NCBI RefSeq assembly: GCF_003386195.1
Contig: NZ_QRDX01000003.1
Span: 1 to 64,000 of the forward strand
Direction: 5' to 3'
Source of the DNA: Seonamhaeicola aphaedonensis
Lineage (GTDB): Bacteria; Bacteroidota; Bacteroidia; Flavobacteriales; Flavobacteriaceae
DNA: 64,000 nt
Position numbers and translations under genes: made by a program. This document shows, piece after piece, positions 27,101 to 35,388 of the stretch. The notes below the pieces were generated by a model, which saw only the letters and a list, made by a program, of their open reading frames with translations, ran no database searches and was not told the DNA's origin. Positions within the stretch are counted from its first letter, which is position 1. Each line of letters begins with the position of its first letter.

Positions 27101-28437
27101 TTTAAAGAAATATAACCTAGCTCCCTATTTAAAGTATATTCTTGACCATCAATTAGTTTTCTAGCATTTTCCAACTTACCATAATCAAACCCTTCTCTCA
27201 TATTAGGAACTAAAAATCCAGATTGTACAGTAGCCACATCTCTGATGGCATCCGTCAATTGAGAGTTTGCCCCCCCAATATCTGTAGGATCAAAAGCATT
27301 GTTTTTGTTATCTGGTAAGGCATCCGGCAAAAATATGTTAACTCCAGATCCTATTTTGTCTGGATCACTACTAGACTCTCCTATATCTTGAAGCGCTACA
27401 ATATTTCTAACGTTGTCTGTTCTATTACTTCTGTTGGTTACCCAAACTTCAATTCTTGTAATTTGAAGCCCTTTATTGTTTATAAATGGGTAGTTTGCTA
27501 AAGAAGCATCGTAAGTATCTTTAAAGTACTGTGCTAAAAAGAAATGACGATTCTCATCATAATCACGAATAAATAATTCAAACTCTTCAACAGTACCCCC
27601 TCCTTGTGCAACTACGGTGTTGGCTTGCGATTTTTGTTCTGAAAAAACGCCTGTTACTGTAGTTCTTCCAAACTGTAGTTGGGTTTTGACCCCAAACAAA
27701 CTCTGTGCCCCTGTAATTAAAGAACTGTTTAAAGGCATGTTTACATTACCAACTTCTATTTTTTGAATGATATCATCTTCTGTTGGAGTGTATTCTAGCT
27801 TGATAAGGTTTTGAAAATCAAAAGTAGATTGGGTATCATAATTGGCATTTACCTGAAGCCTGGTCCCGACTTTTCCAATCAAACTCAAATTGATTCTTTG
27901 ATCAAAATCAAACGTAAAATTACTTCTATTCCTAGGTGAAAATGAAGGATTATCTTGTTTGGAAAACAATATTCCTAAATCCATTTCAACAGATCCTTGA
28001 GGCGCTACTTCAATAGTGTTACCACCAAAAATAGTTTCAAAAAGATCCGACTTAACATAAAATTCAGGCAATAGGTTTTTTTGTCCTTCCTCACCTACTT
28101 TCCCACTTAAGGCATCAATCTTTTCTTTGTAGTAAGACTTAATATTTTCTTTAGCAACGAGCCGATAATATTCTTTTGGAGTTAAAATAACAGGATATTT
28201 TATATTAAAGTCCCCTATCTTTTCTGTGTATATGTAGCGATTTGTTACAGAATCGTATGTATACTTAGATTCAATACTATTAGGGTTTGGAGCCTTGATA
28301 GTCCCCAAGCTATAACCTGTTTTAACCGAATCCTGAGGAGTTTCCTGGGACCATAAAACCATCGAACAAAGCAGTACAAAAACTGTAGATGTGAATTGTT
28401 TAAGCGATTTATAAAATTTGAGGTTGGTTTTGTTCAA
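21199..28437 (-). CDS. sprA: Type IX secretion outer-membrane translocon SprA (Sov)
   Basis: 2412 residues, the size expected for SprA/Sov. An N-terminal signal (LKQFTSTVFVLLCSMVLWSQ, residues about 12-31) leads into a very long beta-rich protein with repeated SprA blocks (for example GTRLQVNANYDTQSTFDFQN near residue 194) and a final strand ending LRYNFGN, as in a large barrel. SprA forms the giant pore through which type IX cargo crosses the outer membrane; the 36-strand structure is established for F. johnsoniae. No in-frame ATG precedes the signal peptide: the codons after ruvA run TAA-TAG-ATT-TTG-AAC, so translation probably starts at TTG 28437, 6 bases after the ruvA stop. It is likely coupled to ruvA. 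Confidence 0.95.
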   Translation of the reverse strand: MNKTNLKFYKSLKQFTSTVFVLLCSMVLWSQETPQDSVKTGYSLGTIKAPNPNSIESKYTYDSVTNRYIYTEKIGDFNIKYPVILTPKEYYRLVAKENIKSYYKEKIDALSGKVGEEGQKNLLPEFYVKSDLFETIFGGNTIEVAPQGSVEMDLGILFSKQDNPSFSPRNRSNFTFDFDQRINLSLIGKVGTRLQVNANYDTQSTFDFQNLIKLEYTPTEDDIIQKIEVGNVNMPLNSSLITGAQSLFGVKTQLQFGRTTVTGVFSEQKSQANTVVAQGGGTVEEFELFIRDYDENRHFFLAQYFKDTYDASLANYPFINNKGLQITRIEVWVTNRSNRTDNVRNIVALQDIGESSSDPDKIGSGVNIFLPDALPDNKNNAFDPTDIGGANSQLTDAIRDVATVQSGFLVPNMREGFDYGKLENARKLIDGQEYTLNRELGYISLNQRLNNDEVLAVAFQYTLGGAVYQVGEFANDGVDATNVTTNNTGQVTAVVNTNLVLKMLKSAVTNVDQPVWNLMMKNIYDTGAYNLSPDDFKLNIFYNEASPLNFITPVGASFDLDINGNPVSASTPEENLLENVPLLRVFNLDKLNFNNDPQAKGDGFFDFYPGITVIPQNGKIVFTSAEPFGEYLFNVLGGGDYKDDLSYNDNQKKYVYDILYKSTKTAALEEVEKNKFKLRGRYKSSGGDGIPLGAFNVPRGSVRVTAGGRVLVEGIDYTVNYQLGRVQILDEALKASNTPIEVSTENNAVFGQQTRRFTGLNVEHKFNDDFVLGATLLNLNERPITQKANYGTEPINNTIFGMNGNYASKVPFLTRLVNKLPNIDTDAESNLSLRGEFAYLAPGAPKRTNLNGEATSYIDDFEGTQNAIDLRAQQSWFLSSRPLDLINSPGDDNNGIQNGYGRAMLNWYTVDPIFYSSQRPGDVSDNDVSDIFTSRVFIDELFPQRDLVQGQNATIFTLDLAFYPNERGPYNFDPTASSGIINNPSESWAGITRQLTSTDLEQANVEYIEFWLQDPFQENPSNPGGKLVFNLGNVSEDIIKDGRKLYENGLPDDGDVSLLPTTTWGTVVPQNQSLIYAFDTTGDKRDNQDVGYDGYDDAEEAAVFGSNFGADPANDNYTYFLNASGNIFERYKQYNGVQGNTPDTFTNTDRGANTQPDVEDINRDNTMNTIDSYYEYELDITRQNLPLDQGEFENLPATNPLRDFIRDFKNRPRTLPNGETKNIRWYQLRIPVQGSHVKSVGGISDLRSVRFVRMYLKEFSEKTVFRFGTLDLVRSDWRRFNQALDKNDATPEDPQTDFSVGVIGTIENEGIYKRPPGIEPEELFNNNTVIEQNEQSLVVDVCNLETEDSRAVFKNINIDMRQFKRLRMFMHAEGDESTSLASNEVVGFIRIGNDLNDNFYQIELPLQVSTSTTREGLWPEENEINLPIELLGQIKSNGISDGTLSDEDPTFYDVVGNDLVLVTDPFSGYVAGQHRIGVKGNPNFGDVRALMVGVKNATNRNDVCAQVWFNELRLSDMDNEGGWAAVVSMDANVADFATISATGRQSTSGFGSLEQGPSQRSLEDVKQYDVVTNVQVGQLLPKRWGIQVPFNYAQSEELITPKYDQFYEDLTLESRLNAANSNEERETIKQQSEDYTKRQSINFIGVRKVRTSEEKIPRFYDVENLTLNYSYNKVEHRDFEIENSVNKTVRVGANYAFNFNPIKVEPFKKNDSLFTGKYWKLLKDFNFNLLPTSFTVNTDINRQFNRQKYREIDLGGSNIGIEELFRRNYSFDFQYTINYNVTEALQFNFTAANNNIVRNYFLNDDLIAGEQDKDLDVWDGFFDVGDPNRQVQNLGLTYQLPIKKIPAFSFIDATYQYNGTFQWQKGSDLYGNIELNGQTYDLGNTIQNSNMHTINSSLDMNSLYKFIGLVKRPVRNVRRANTGPPGANTNNANQKRPKNKQATKILNAGVDILTSIKRIQFNYSENNGTFLPGYTQTPGFIGTLKPSAGFTFGSQSDVRFEAAKRGWLTLFPEFNQQFSTTHTKNFDYAATLEPIRDLKIDVVGSRAYYENYTENYRIDDIGGAFQYQSLTPNTFGNFNISTMLIKTAFSKSDETSSDVFNDFRANRLKIAERLAEKFYGTTTYARNPDDGFPLGFGKNSQKVLLPAFLAAYQGQDASNAKLTAFRDVPIPNWDLKYTGFMKFNWFKKRFKRFSLTHGYRSGYTIGQFRTNLNLNTNPDDNEAPIPEVDYASQPQEALDQSGNFKSERIFSSVNLVESFSPLVRLDFEMKNSIKILTEIRRDRMLSLSFDNNLLTEVLGNEYTLGLGYRIKDLSIRSKLAGPQKRIVSDLDMKMDISVRDNKTIIRYLDLENNQVTSGQTIWGLKYTADYAFSRNLTGIFYFDYAFSEYAISTAFPQTTIRSGLTLRYNFGN

Positions 28438-28443
28438 AATCTA

Positions 28444-29025
28444 TTATAAATTTTTTAAAGCCTGCTTAATTATGGTTTCAACATTTGCATCTGGTTGTGC
28501 TGCCATAATTTTATCCACAACACGTTCAGCCTGCTTCTTGGAAAAACCAAGAACTTCTAAAGCAGATAACGCTTCATCTTTACTGGTATTGCCTTGAGAA
28601 ACCGAAACTTCATCAATATCGTAGATTTTTAAAATTTTATCCTTCAAATCCAAAATAACACGTTGTGCTGTTTTAGCTCCAATACCCTTAATAGATTGAA
28701 TTAGACCTACATCATTATTGGCAATCCCTTCTCTAACTTGTATAGGAGTTAGAGATGATAACATGGTACGTGCCGTACTTGCACCCACGCCACTCACTGA
28801 GATTAACAACCTGAAAATCTCTCTTTCGGCAACAGATGAAAACCCGTACAGGGTATGAGAATCTTCCTTAACTTGAAGATGTGTAAACAATTTTAAGCTT
28901 TCGTTATCTGGAATTTGAGAGAAGGTGTGTAAAGAAATGTTAATCACATACCCTACGCCGTTGCAATCAATAACTACATGTGTTGGATTTTTCTCTACAA
29001 GCCTTCCTTGTATGTGTGTAATCAT
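28444..29025 (-). CDS. ruvA: Holliday junction branch migration protein RuvA
   Basis: 193 residues. The N-terminal OB-fold begins MITHIQGRLVEKNPTHVVID; two helix-hairpin-helix segments carry ISVSGVGASTARTMLS and IQSIKGIGAKTAQRVILDLKDK; a flexible acidic linker (about 135-150) and the C-terminal RuvB-binding domain (about 150-193, ALSALEVLGFSKKQAERVV) follow. A RuvA tetramer holds the four-way junction while RuvB pumps DNA. Its partner ruvB is in this window at 40650-41672, not adjacent. Here ruvA directly precedes sprA. A putative -7 box (TACATTTG on the minus strand, 29045-29052) lies between maeB and ruvA. Confidence 0.96.
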   Translation of the reverse strand: MITHIQGRLVEKNPTHVVIDCNGVGYVINISLHTFSQIPDNESLKLFTHLQVKEDSHTLYGFSSVAEREIFRLLISVSGVGASTARTMLSSLTPIQVREGIANNDVGLIQSIKGIGAKTAQRVILDLKDKILKIYDIDEVSVSQGNTSKDEALSALEVLGFSKKQAERVVDKIMAAQPDANVETIIKQALKNL

Positions 29026-29044
29026 TTGTATTTCCTTAACCCAC

Positions 29045-29052
29045 CAAATGTA
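29045..29052 (-). promoter_or_regulatory. Putative -7 box for ruvA-sprA
   Basis: Minus-strand TACATTTG fits TAnnTTTG and is 20 bases before the ruvA ATG. No TTTG is seen at the -33 distance, which would fall inside the end of maeB. Confidence 0.35.
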
Positions 29053-29072
29053 ATAAAATTATTTGCACTATA

Positions 29073-31370
29073 TTACCTCTTTTTACCATTTTCTGATACT
29101 TGCTTTTCTTTCTGTTGGGCATCTATTACAGCAATAGCAGTCATGTTTACAATCTCATCTACACTAGCTCCTAGTTGCAAAATATGCACTGGTTTTCGCA
29201 TCCCCATCATAATAGGCCCAATGGAGTCGGCTTCATGTAATTCTTTTAATAATTTATAAGTAATGTTTGCAGAATCTAAATTTGGAAATATCAACGAATT
29301 CACTTTTTTCCCTACTAATTTGGAAAACGGAAATTTTTCTCTAAGCATTTCATCATTTAAAGCAAAATCCGTTTGAAGTTCTCCATCTACATCCATTTGT
29401 GGAAAATGACGATGTAAATAAGTTACCGCTTCTCGAACTTTAGAAGCTTTCTCATTAATTGAAGACCCAAAATTAGAATAACTAACCATAGCCATTACAG
29501 GATTCATTCCAAATAATTTTATTACCGAAGAAGTCATTTGAGCTATTTTTGCTAAATCTTTGGCACTAGGATCAATATTAATAGAAGTATCACTTAAAAA
29601 CAAAGGGCCGCGTTTGGTCATCATTAAGTTGGTTGTTGCAATTCTAGATACACCATGAGCCATCCCAATAAGTTCTAGCATAGGTTTTACAACCGTTGGA
29701 TAACTGCGTGAATACCCTGAAATTAATGCATCGGCATCCCCTTCATTAACCATCATAGCCGCAAAATAGTTACGCTCGCGCATAAGTCTCTGTGCCGAAT
29801 AATAAGTTACACCTCTTCGTTTACGATGGTCCCAATACACCTTGGCATATCTATTCTTTCTGGGGTTTTCCTCTTCTGTTTTCGGATCTATAATAGGGAT
29901 ATCTGCATCAAAATCAATCTCTTCCATAAGCTCTCTTATGGTCTCTGTTCTACCTAATAAAATAGGTTTAGCAATACCCTCTTCATAGGCTATTTGAGCA
30001 GCTTTTAATACATCTAATTGGTCTGCCTCAGCAAAAACAACCCGCTTTGGGTTTAACCTTGCTCGGTTAAGTAATAATCTTACTAGCTTATTATCAGACC
30101 CTAAACGCTGTAATAAATCGTCTTGGTACTTTTCCCAATCCTTTATAGTTTTTTTAGCAACTCCAGTTTCTATAGCAGCCTTAGCTACTGCAGGCGGCAC
30201 TTCTGCAATTAAGCGCGGATCGAAAGGCTTAGGAATGATATAATCTTTACCAAATGTTAATCTTGTTTCCCCATAAGCTACATTAACCTGTTCTGGAACT
30301 GGTTCTTTGGCTAGTTTAGCTAATGCTTTAACTGCTGCCATTTTCATTTCTTCATTAATAACAGTAGCTCGCACATCTAAAGCACCTCTGAAGATAAATG
30401 GAAACCCTAAAACGTTATTTACTTGATTAGGATGATCGCTACGTCCTGTAGCCATAATTATATCCTTTCTGGTGGCCACAGCCAAATCGTACTTTATTTC
30501 TGGATCTGGATTTGCCATAGCAAATACTATGGGATTTTTAGCCATAGAAAGTAACATATCTGGACTTACAATGTTTGCCATAGAAAGCCCAATAAAAACA
30601 TCAGTATCTTTCATGGCTTCTTCCAGTGTATCTATTTTTCTATGAGTTGCGAATTCGGCCTTTTCAGAAGTAAGGTTCTCTCTATCTTTTCTTATAACAC
30701 CCTTACTATCTAACATCACCATATTCTCCTTTTTAGCACCACATGCTTGATACAAACGAGAACAGGATATAGCAGCAGCTCCAGCACCACTAATTACAAT
30801 TTTGGTATCCTCTATTTTTCTATTGGTGAGCTCAATAGCATTCAATAATGCTGCTGCAGAAATGATAGCAGTACCATGTTGATCATCATGCATTACAGGA
30901 ATATCCAATTCTTCTTTAAGGCGTCTTTCAATCTCAAAAGCTTCTGGGGCTTTGATATCTTCAAGATTAATTCCTCCAAAAGTTGGGGCTATTTTTTTTA
31001 CAGTTTCAATGAATTCATCAACATTTTCTGTATCCACCTCAATGTCAAACACGTCAATATCTGCAAAAATCTTAAATAAAAGACCTTTCCCTTCCATAAC
31101 TGGTTTTGAAGCTTCAGGACCTATATTTCCTAAGCCTAGAACTGCCGTTCCATTAGAGATTACAGCAACTAAATTCCCTTTTGAAGTATATCTGTATACT
31201 TTACTTTTGTCCTTCTCAATCTCTAGACAAGGCTCTGCAACTCCAGGAGAATAGGCCAATGACAAATCTCTTTGACTAGCATACTTTTTTGAAGGAACAA
31301 CTTTAATTTTACCAGGAGTGGGTTTTGCGTGATATATAAGGGCTTCGCGTCTTTTACTTTCTTCGCTCAT
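29073..31370 (-). CDS. maeB: NADP-dependent malic enzyme, MaeB type (malic plus PTA-like domain)
   Basis: 765 residues, the two-domain length of MaeB. The malic enzyme part (about 1-430) has SLAYSPGVAEPCLEI near the N-terminus, VISNGTAVLGLGNIGP, the active-site stretch NLEDIKAPEAFEIE, MHDDQHGTAIISAAALLNA, and a nucleotide-binding VISGAGAAAIS. The C-terminal part (about 430-765) resembles phosphate acetyltransferase (GRTETIRELMEE, DADALISGYSRSYP) and is generally regulatory rather than catalytic in these enzymes. It converts malate to pyruvate with NADPH formation in the cytoplasm. It is monocistronic by its own promoter box and the 130-base upstream gap. Confidence 0.95.
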   Translation of the reverse strand: MSEESKRREALIYHAKPTPGKIKVVPSKKYASQRDLSLAYSPGVAEPCLEIEKDKSKVYRYTSKGNLVAVISNGTAVLGLGNIGPEASKPVMEGKGLLFKIFADIDVFDIEVDTENVDEFIETVKKIAPTFGGINLEDIKAPEAFEIERRLKEELDIPVMHDDQHGTAIISAAALLNAIELTNRKIEDTKIVISGAGAAAISCSRLYQACGAKKENMVMLDSKGVIRKDRENLTSEKAEFATHRKIDTLEEAMKDTDVFIGLSMANIVSPDMLLSMAKNPIVFAMANPDPEIKYDLAVATRKDIIMATGRSDHPNQVNNVLGFPFIFRGALDVRATVINEEMKMAAVKALAKLAKEPVPEQVNVAYGETRLTFGKDYIIPKPFDPRLIAEVPPAVAKAAIETGVAKKTIKDWEKYQDDLLQRLGSDNKLVRLLLNRARLNPKRVVFAEADQLDVLKAAQIAYEEGIAKPILLGRTETIRELMEEIDFDADIPIIDPKTEEENPRKNRYAKVYWDHRKRRGVTYYSAQRLMRERNYFAAMMVNEGDADALISGYSRSYPTVVKPMLELIGMAHGVSRIATTNLMMTKRGPLFLSDTSINIDPSAKDLAKIAQMTSSVIKLFGMNPVMAMVSYSNFGSSINEKASKVREAVTYLHRHFPQMDVDGELQTDFALNDEMLREKFPFSKLVGKKVNSLIFPNLDSANITYKLLKELHEADSIGPIMMGMRKPVHILQLGASVDEIVNMTAIAVIDAQQKEKQVSENGKKR

Positions 31371-31422
31371 AATGGATTTTCTTTTAACTTATACCTTTTT
31401 GACAAAAGCAGTGTTGAAAGGT

Positions 31423-31430
31423 CAAAGATA
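31423..31430 (-). promoter_or_regulatory. Putative -7 box of maeB
   Basis: Minus-strand TATCTTTG is a full match to TAnnTTTG, 52 bases before the maeB ATG, in a 130-base gap after the sugar operon. A -33 element is not evident. I see no clear hairpin terminator for the sugar operon in this gap. Confidence 0.45.
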
Positions 31431-31500
31431 ATAATCCTTAAAGGGATACACCTAATCTTTTAAAAAATCAATGTTTCTTTTTTAAGCCTAAAAAAACAGC

Positions 31501-33066
31501 CTAGAAAGCATAAAATTTACTTTCTCCTGATTCGGTGTAATCTATTGTGAAGTTATACGTGTTAAGATTTGCCTTAAGGTGTGCAAACTCATTTTCATTA
31601 ACCCATTTGATATCGATAATTTTCTGTGAAGACGAATTGATTTGCACAGACCCTGAAAAAGCATTGTGATTATTTCTCAACCTCAACAATTTAAGCTGAT
31701 CTAAAACAACCTTTTTCTTTAGTCCTGCTTCAATATTTTCTACTGAAAGTGTTGTTCTATTAATTTCCTTATGTCCACCGCTACCTGCATTATCGGCAGC
31801 TTTGTAATCATTTTTACCCGCAAAAATATCCAAATACCAAACTTGTGGTATGCCCGGCATAAATAATTGAACGGCTCTTGCCAATAATAATTTTTGCTCG
31901 CTTTCTCCTAGAGCACTAAAAAAAGTAGCATTTACTTGATAATAAGATATCTTTTTTCCTGAAGCATCGTAAAGGTTTTTCACGCGCCCTCCTCGCTCTA
32001 AAACGGTATTCATGATATCTTCTATATCTTCATCTTTAAGCAAACCTTTATTAAAGACACCATTTACTTGTTTCCCTTTTAAATCTAGAACAGGAATTCC
32101 ATCATGGCATCCTAACATGTTAACGGTTTTGTATCCTTTTTGAATAATTTCCTTAGCCCAAGTCATTAATGCTTTACTATCCTTTTTTTCAATGGTATGA
32201 ATCATCAAACCTGGTAGAAAAAAATCATAGATTTGATATCCTTCGTTAGCCACTTCATCATGCAAATACGAACCATATTCTGCATGGATTTCAGGTAACA
32301 GTTTTAAATTGTATCTATCGGCAATGTGTTTAATACGCTCTAAATATTCCCAAGTTCCTGGTTTATTAAAAAAGTTTGACTGACCAATCTCTTTATGCAA
32401 ATAAGCAAAGGCGTCTAACCTCAATATTTTGCAGCCAAAGCCACTAATCTTTTTTAACGTTTCTTCATAAAACTCCCAAACTAGTTCGGATTTTGCATTC
32501 ACATCCATTTGACCCAAGAGGCTTTTATCTGCATTTATTTTTTGATAAAAGGTATTCCAATAAGGTTGTTCCGTACCATCAGGGAAAGGTACTTTTAATA
32601 TAGGTAAACCCGATTTCCGCATGAATAACTTCTCAAGATATTCTTTTTCAGGAATAATAACCCCATCATCCTTTAAATCGCCATGACCTTCCCAAAAGGT
32701 GTTCCAATTGATAAAAAAATCTTTGTATTTTGAGTGCTCCCCTTTTTCTAATAAATCTTTAAATTGAGGGGATGCTACCGATAAATGATTCAATACAATA
32801 TCAAACTTTAATTGGATATTTAGTCGCTCTAAATCCTCTAAATCAGACTTAGACACTAAATCTTTGTTAAGGTTATAATCAATTATTGAAAACCCTCTAT
32901 CCAAATCACTATTAAAAAATGTTGGCAAAATATAGAACAGTGAAAAAACTTCTTTAAACTCAGGCCTTTTAAGCATACTAATGGTATCGCTTAATGTATT
33001 GCCGATACTGTCTGGATATGCATTAAGCATAACCCCATTTGTAATATTAGAATCTTTTGACATCAT
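31501..33066 (-). CDS. GH13 subfamily 18 sucrose-phosphorylase-like enzyme
   Basis: 521 residues counted from the first of two adjacent ATGs at 33066/33063. The GH13 catalytic triad is visible: nucleophile D218 in ILRLDAFAYLHK, acid/base E259 in LLPEIHAEYG, and stabiliser D322 in MLGCHDGIPVLD. The blocks FDIVLNHLS, YQVNATFFSALG, RAVQLFMPGIPQVWY and GKNDY match sucrose phosphorylases, which turn sucrose and phosphate into glucose 1-phosphate and fructose without ATP. Related GH13_18 enzymes use sucrose 6-phosphate, glucosylglycerol or glucosylglycerate instead. The loop RKSGLPILKVPFPDGTEQPY differs from the Bifidobacterium enzyme as I recall it, so substrate is inferred mainly from the adjacent fructokinase and SUT-like transporter. 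No signal peptide: cytoplasmic. Confidence 0.85.
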   Translation of the reverse strand: MMSKDSNITNGVMLNAYPDSIGNTLSDTISMLKRPEFKEVFSLFYILPTFFNSDLDRGFSIIDYNLNKDLVSKSDLEDLERLNIQLKFDIVLNHLSVASPQFKDLLEKGEHSKYKDFFINWNTFWEGHGDLKDDGVIIPEKEYLEKLFMRKSGLPILKVPFPDGTEQPYWNTFYQKINADKSLLGQMDVNAKSELVWEFYEETLKKISGFGCKILRLDAFAYLHKEIGQSNFFNKPGTWEYLERIKHIADRYNLKLLPEIHAEYGSYLHDEVANEGYQIYDFFLPGLMIHTIEKKDSKALMTWAKEIIQKGYKTVNMLGCHDGIPVLDLKGKQVNGVFNKGLLKDEDIEDIMNTVLERGGRVKNLYDASGKKISYYQVNATFFSALGESEQKLLLARAVQLFMPGIPQVWYLDIFAGKNDYKAADNAGSGGHKEINRTTLSVENIEAGLKKKVVLDQLKLLRLRNNHNAFSGSVQINSSSQKIIDIKWVNENEFAHLKANLNTYNFTIDYTESGESKFYAF

Positions 33067-33073
33067 TTTGATT

Positions 33074-34084
33074 TTATAAAAGTTCTGATAATATATTGAT
33101 GTTATCTGGCAATCTACCAACGTTTTGAAGCTTTAACGCGGCAAGTTGTAATGCTACCTCTAGGCATTTTTCAATGGGTCTTTCTTTTATATAAGCAAAT
33201 AAAAAACCTGACCAAAATGCGTCGCCAGCTCCTGTGGCGTCTTGCACAACCTCTATCTGTATTGCTGGTAGTTGGATAACATCTCTCCCCTTTTGAGATA
33301 ATTTTACGCCCTTGCTCCCCAAGGTTAAGCATACAGTATCAACACCTTCGGAATGAAAGAAGTTAAAAATATCCTCATGTGGCAGTTTTTGTTCAAAAAG
33401 CCTAAGCATATCATCTTCACTAATCTTAACCAGTGGATTAAATTTACAATAGGCTTTAATAACCTTTAGCGCTTCTTCTTGACTATGCCATAATTTTTCA
33501 GCATAATTTACATCGATACTTAATTTACAACCCTGGTTAAAGGCTTCTTCTGCCTTATTTAAAATAGTTGTTTGTGCAGGGTTTTTACTTAACGCAAAAC
33601 ATGTAGTGTGATATATGTTTGTTTTTGACAGTAAGTCTGCTGAAATCTGATCTTCCAATATGTGTGAATCTGCCTTTCTAAAAGGTATAAAATCCGGTGT
33701 ACTATCAGTTTTTGAGACAAAAACCACGCTTGTTGGTTTGGTGCTAATTGTTTTAATGTAATTTGTATTTACACCAACACCTGCGAGCCTCTCGAAAATA
33801 TACTCTCCAAAACTATCGTTGCCTACGGTTGCCACCATTACGGATTTTAAGCCCAATCTGGCAGAGTTCATTGCCACATTTGCTGGCGACCCTCCTAAGT
33901 ATCTATGATAATCTCTAGTATCACTGATAAGCACTCCTGTTTGGTGCCCTATGAAATCTACGAGCACTTCGCCAACACAAAGTATATCTATATCTTTATT
34001 ATTATTTTTCAAAACTGTTTTATTTTCATGATTAAAACTAATGTGCGCCTCCTGCCGGAATGGAGACATCCTTAACTTCATCAT
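33074..34084 (-). CDS. PfkB-family carbohydrate kinase, probable fructokinase
   Basis: Up to 336 residues. The first PfkB signature is in YHRYLGGSPANVAMNSARLG and the second, with the catalytic base, is VQDATGAGDAFWSGFLFAY (the Asp of GAGD). Fructokinases of this family phosphorylate free fructose to fructose 6-phosphate, the expected partner of a sucrose phosphorylase. The start is uncertain: the ATGs at 34084, 34081 and 34069 overlap the transporter gene by 32-47 bases, while a TTG at 34012 lies after the transporter stop and just before the conserved KDIDILCVGEVLVDF. The family core begins at that block, so the extra residues may not be translated. Confidence 0.87.
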   Translation of the reverse strand: MMKLRMSPFRQEAHISFNHENKTVLKNNNKDIDILCVGEVLVDFIGHQTGVLISDTRDYHRYLGGSPANVAMNSARLGLKSVMVATVGNDSFGEYIFERLAGVGVNTNYIKTISTKPTSVVFVSKTDSTPDFIPFRKADSHILEDQISADLLSKTNIYHTTCFALSKNPAQTTILNKAEEAFNQGCKLSIDVNYAEKLWHSQEEALKVIKAYCKFNPLVKISEDDMLRLFEQKLPHEDIFNFFHSEGVDTVCLTLGSKGVKLSQKGRDVIQLPAIQIEVVQDATGAGDAFWSGFLFAYIKERPIEKCLEVALQLAALKLQNVGRLPDNINILSELL

Positions 34085-35387
34085 TAGAATTTGGCTGTTT
34101 GAGCCTCAACGCCAAAACACCTGCTATGATAAAAAATACACCACCGAATAGTATGGCGTTTACCGCACTATTAGCTAATAGATGTTTTACTATTGGACCA
34201 AATGTTATGGTTTGGATTCCCATAGGGATAACAATCATCATATTTAGAATCCCCATATACACGCCGCGTCGCTCTTGAGGTACAATTTTAGACACCATAG
34301 AATATGGAATACCCATCATTGCAGCCCAACCTATACCAAATAGTATCATTGGTAGCACCACTAAAAGTGGATCTTGGATATAAGGAATGCTAAGCATTGC
34401 TATTCCCGTTAAAAACAGACTAAATACATATACTTTTTTACCTCCAAATTTTAAAGCTAACGGCACAAGTGCTAACGCGAACACTATGGTTGAAACATTA
34501 TATGTCGTATTCATTTTGGCGGCTTGACTTAAGGCTTGGGACGCATCAAAATTCATACTCTCTCTAAACATAGGCGCTATAAACTGCCAGTACACGAATA
34601 AGGCATACCACTGAAACAAGTATACCCCAGATAATTTCCACATAAACTTAGGCATATCTTTTATAGCACCTACTATTTCTAAAAATGGTGTTTTCACCCT
34701 ATCGGAAAGGGGCAAAGCATTATGTCTTTTTATTTCAGCAAACTCTTCATCAGATGGTGGTATTTCTGGCGTTTTTAAAACGGACCACAAAATGGTAGAA
34801 ACCGATAATATAGCGCCAATAAAAAACGAATAATACAACCACTTAGGGATACCACTGGATACCTCAACTACTTCAGCAGCACCAAACCAATCCTGAAAAA
34901 TAAATATGGAAGCATTTGCCAAAACAATACCTGCGCCAACAAATAAACTTTGCATTTGATAGCCAAAACTTAATTGGCTATTTGGTAACTTATCGCCTAC
35001 AAAAGCCCGGTAAGGCTCCATTGCCATGTTATTACCAACATCAAGAATCCATAACAACCCAACTGCAAACCAAAGTGCCGGACTAAACGGAAACGCAAAC
35101 AAACATAAACTACCTATGATAGCACCTATTAAAAAAAATGGTTTTCTTCTTCCCCAACGTGGTGACCATGTTTTATCTGAAATTGCCCCAATAATGGGTT
35201 GTATTATTAATCCCGTTACAGGGCCCGCTAAATTTAACAATGGTAATTGATCATGCTCTGCACCTAAGAATGAAAAAATAGGATTAACCGCCGTTTGCTG
35301 TAAACCAAAACTATATTGAATGCCTAGGAAACCCACATTCATATTAAAAATTTGCCAGAAAGATAATTTTGGTTTTACTATTTTCAT
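34038..35387 (-). CDS. MFS sugar transporter, SLC45/SUT-like (probable sucrose importer)
   Basis: 449 residues with about 12 membrane helices. The segment SPRWGRRKPFFLIGAIIGS between helices 2 and 3 is the RWGRR signature of the plant SUT / animal SLC45 / GPH-like sugar-proton symporters. GLQQTAVNPIFSFLGA in helix 1 and LAGPVTGLIIQPIIGAISD in helix 2 also fit. It would carry a disaccharide from periplasm to cytoplasm. It lies between the glutaredoxin-like gene (1-base gap) and the kinase (overlap), so it is in one operon with them. SuxC of the Xanthomonas sux locus is the closest functional analogue I know. Confidence 0.87.
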   Translation of the reverse strand: MKIVKPKLSFWQIFNMNVGFLGIQYSFGLQQTAVNPIFSFLGAEHDQLPLLNLAGPVTGLIIQPIIGAISDKTWSPRWGRRKPFFLIGAIIGSLCLFAFPFSPALWFAVGLLWILDVGNNMAMEPYRAFVGDKLPNSQLSFGYQMQSLFVGAGIVLANASIFIFQDWFGAAEVVEVSSGIPKWLYYSFFIGAILSVSTILWSVLKTPEIPPSDEEFAEIKRHNALPLSDRVKTPFLEIVGAIKDMPKFMWKLSGVYLFQWYALFVYWQFIAPMFRESMNFDASQALSQAAKMNTTYNVSTIVFALALVPLALKFGGKKVYVFSLFLTGIAMLSIPYIQDPLLVVLPMILFGIGWAAMMGIPYSMVSKIVPQERRGVYMGILNMMIVIPMGIQTITFGPIVKHLLANSAVNAILFGGVFFIIAGVLALRLKQPNSNDEVKDVSIPAGGAH

Positions 35388-35388
35388 T

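Noticed and set aside
30876-31254. Overlapping plus-strand open frames within maeB
   Set aside because: They are shadows of the malic enzyme reading frame; composition and position give no support for coding.
31371-31500. Search for a terminator at the end of the sugar operon
   Set aside because: Only A/T-rich runs without a stable stem are present; no terminator is claimed.
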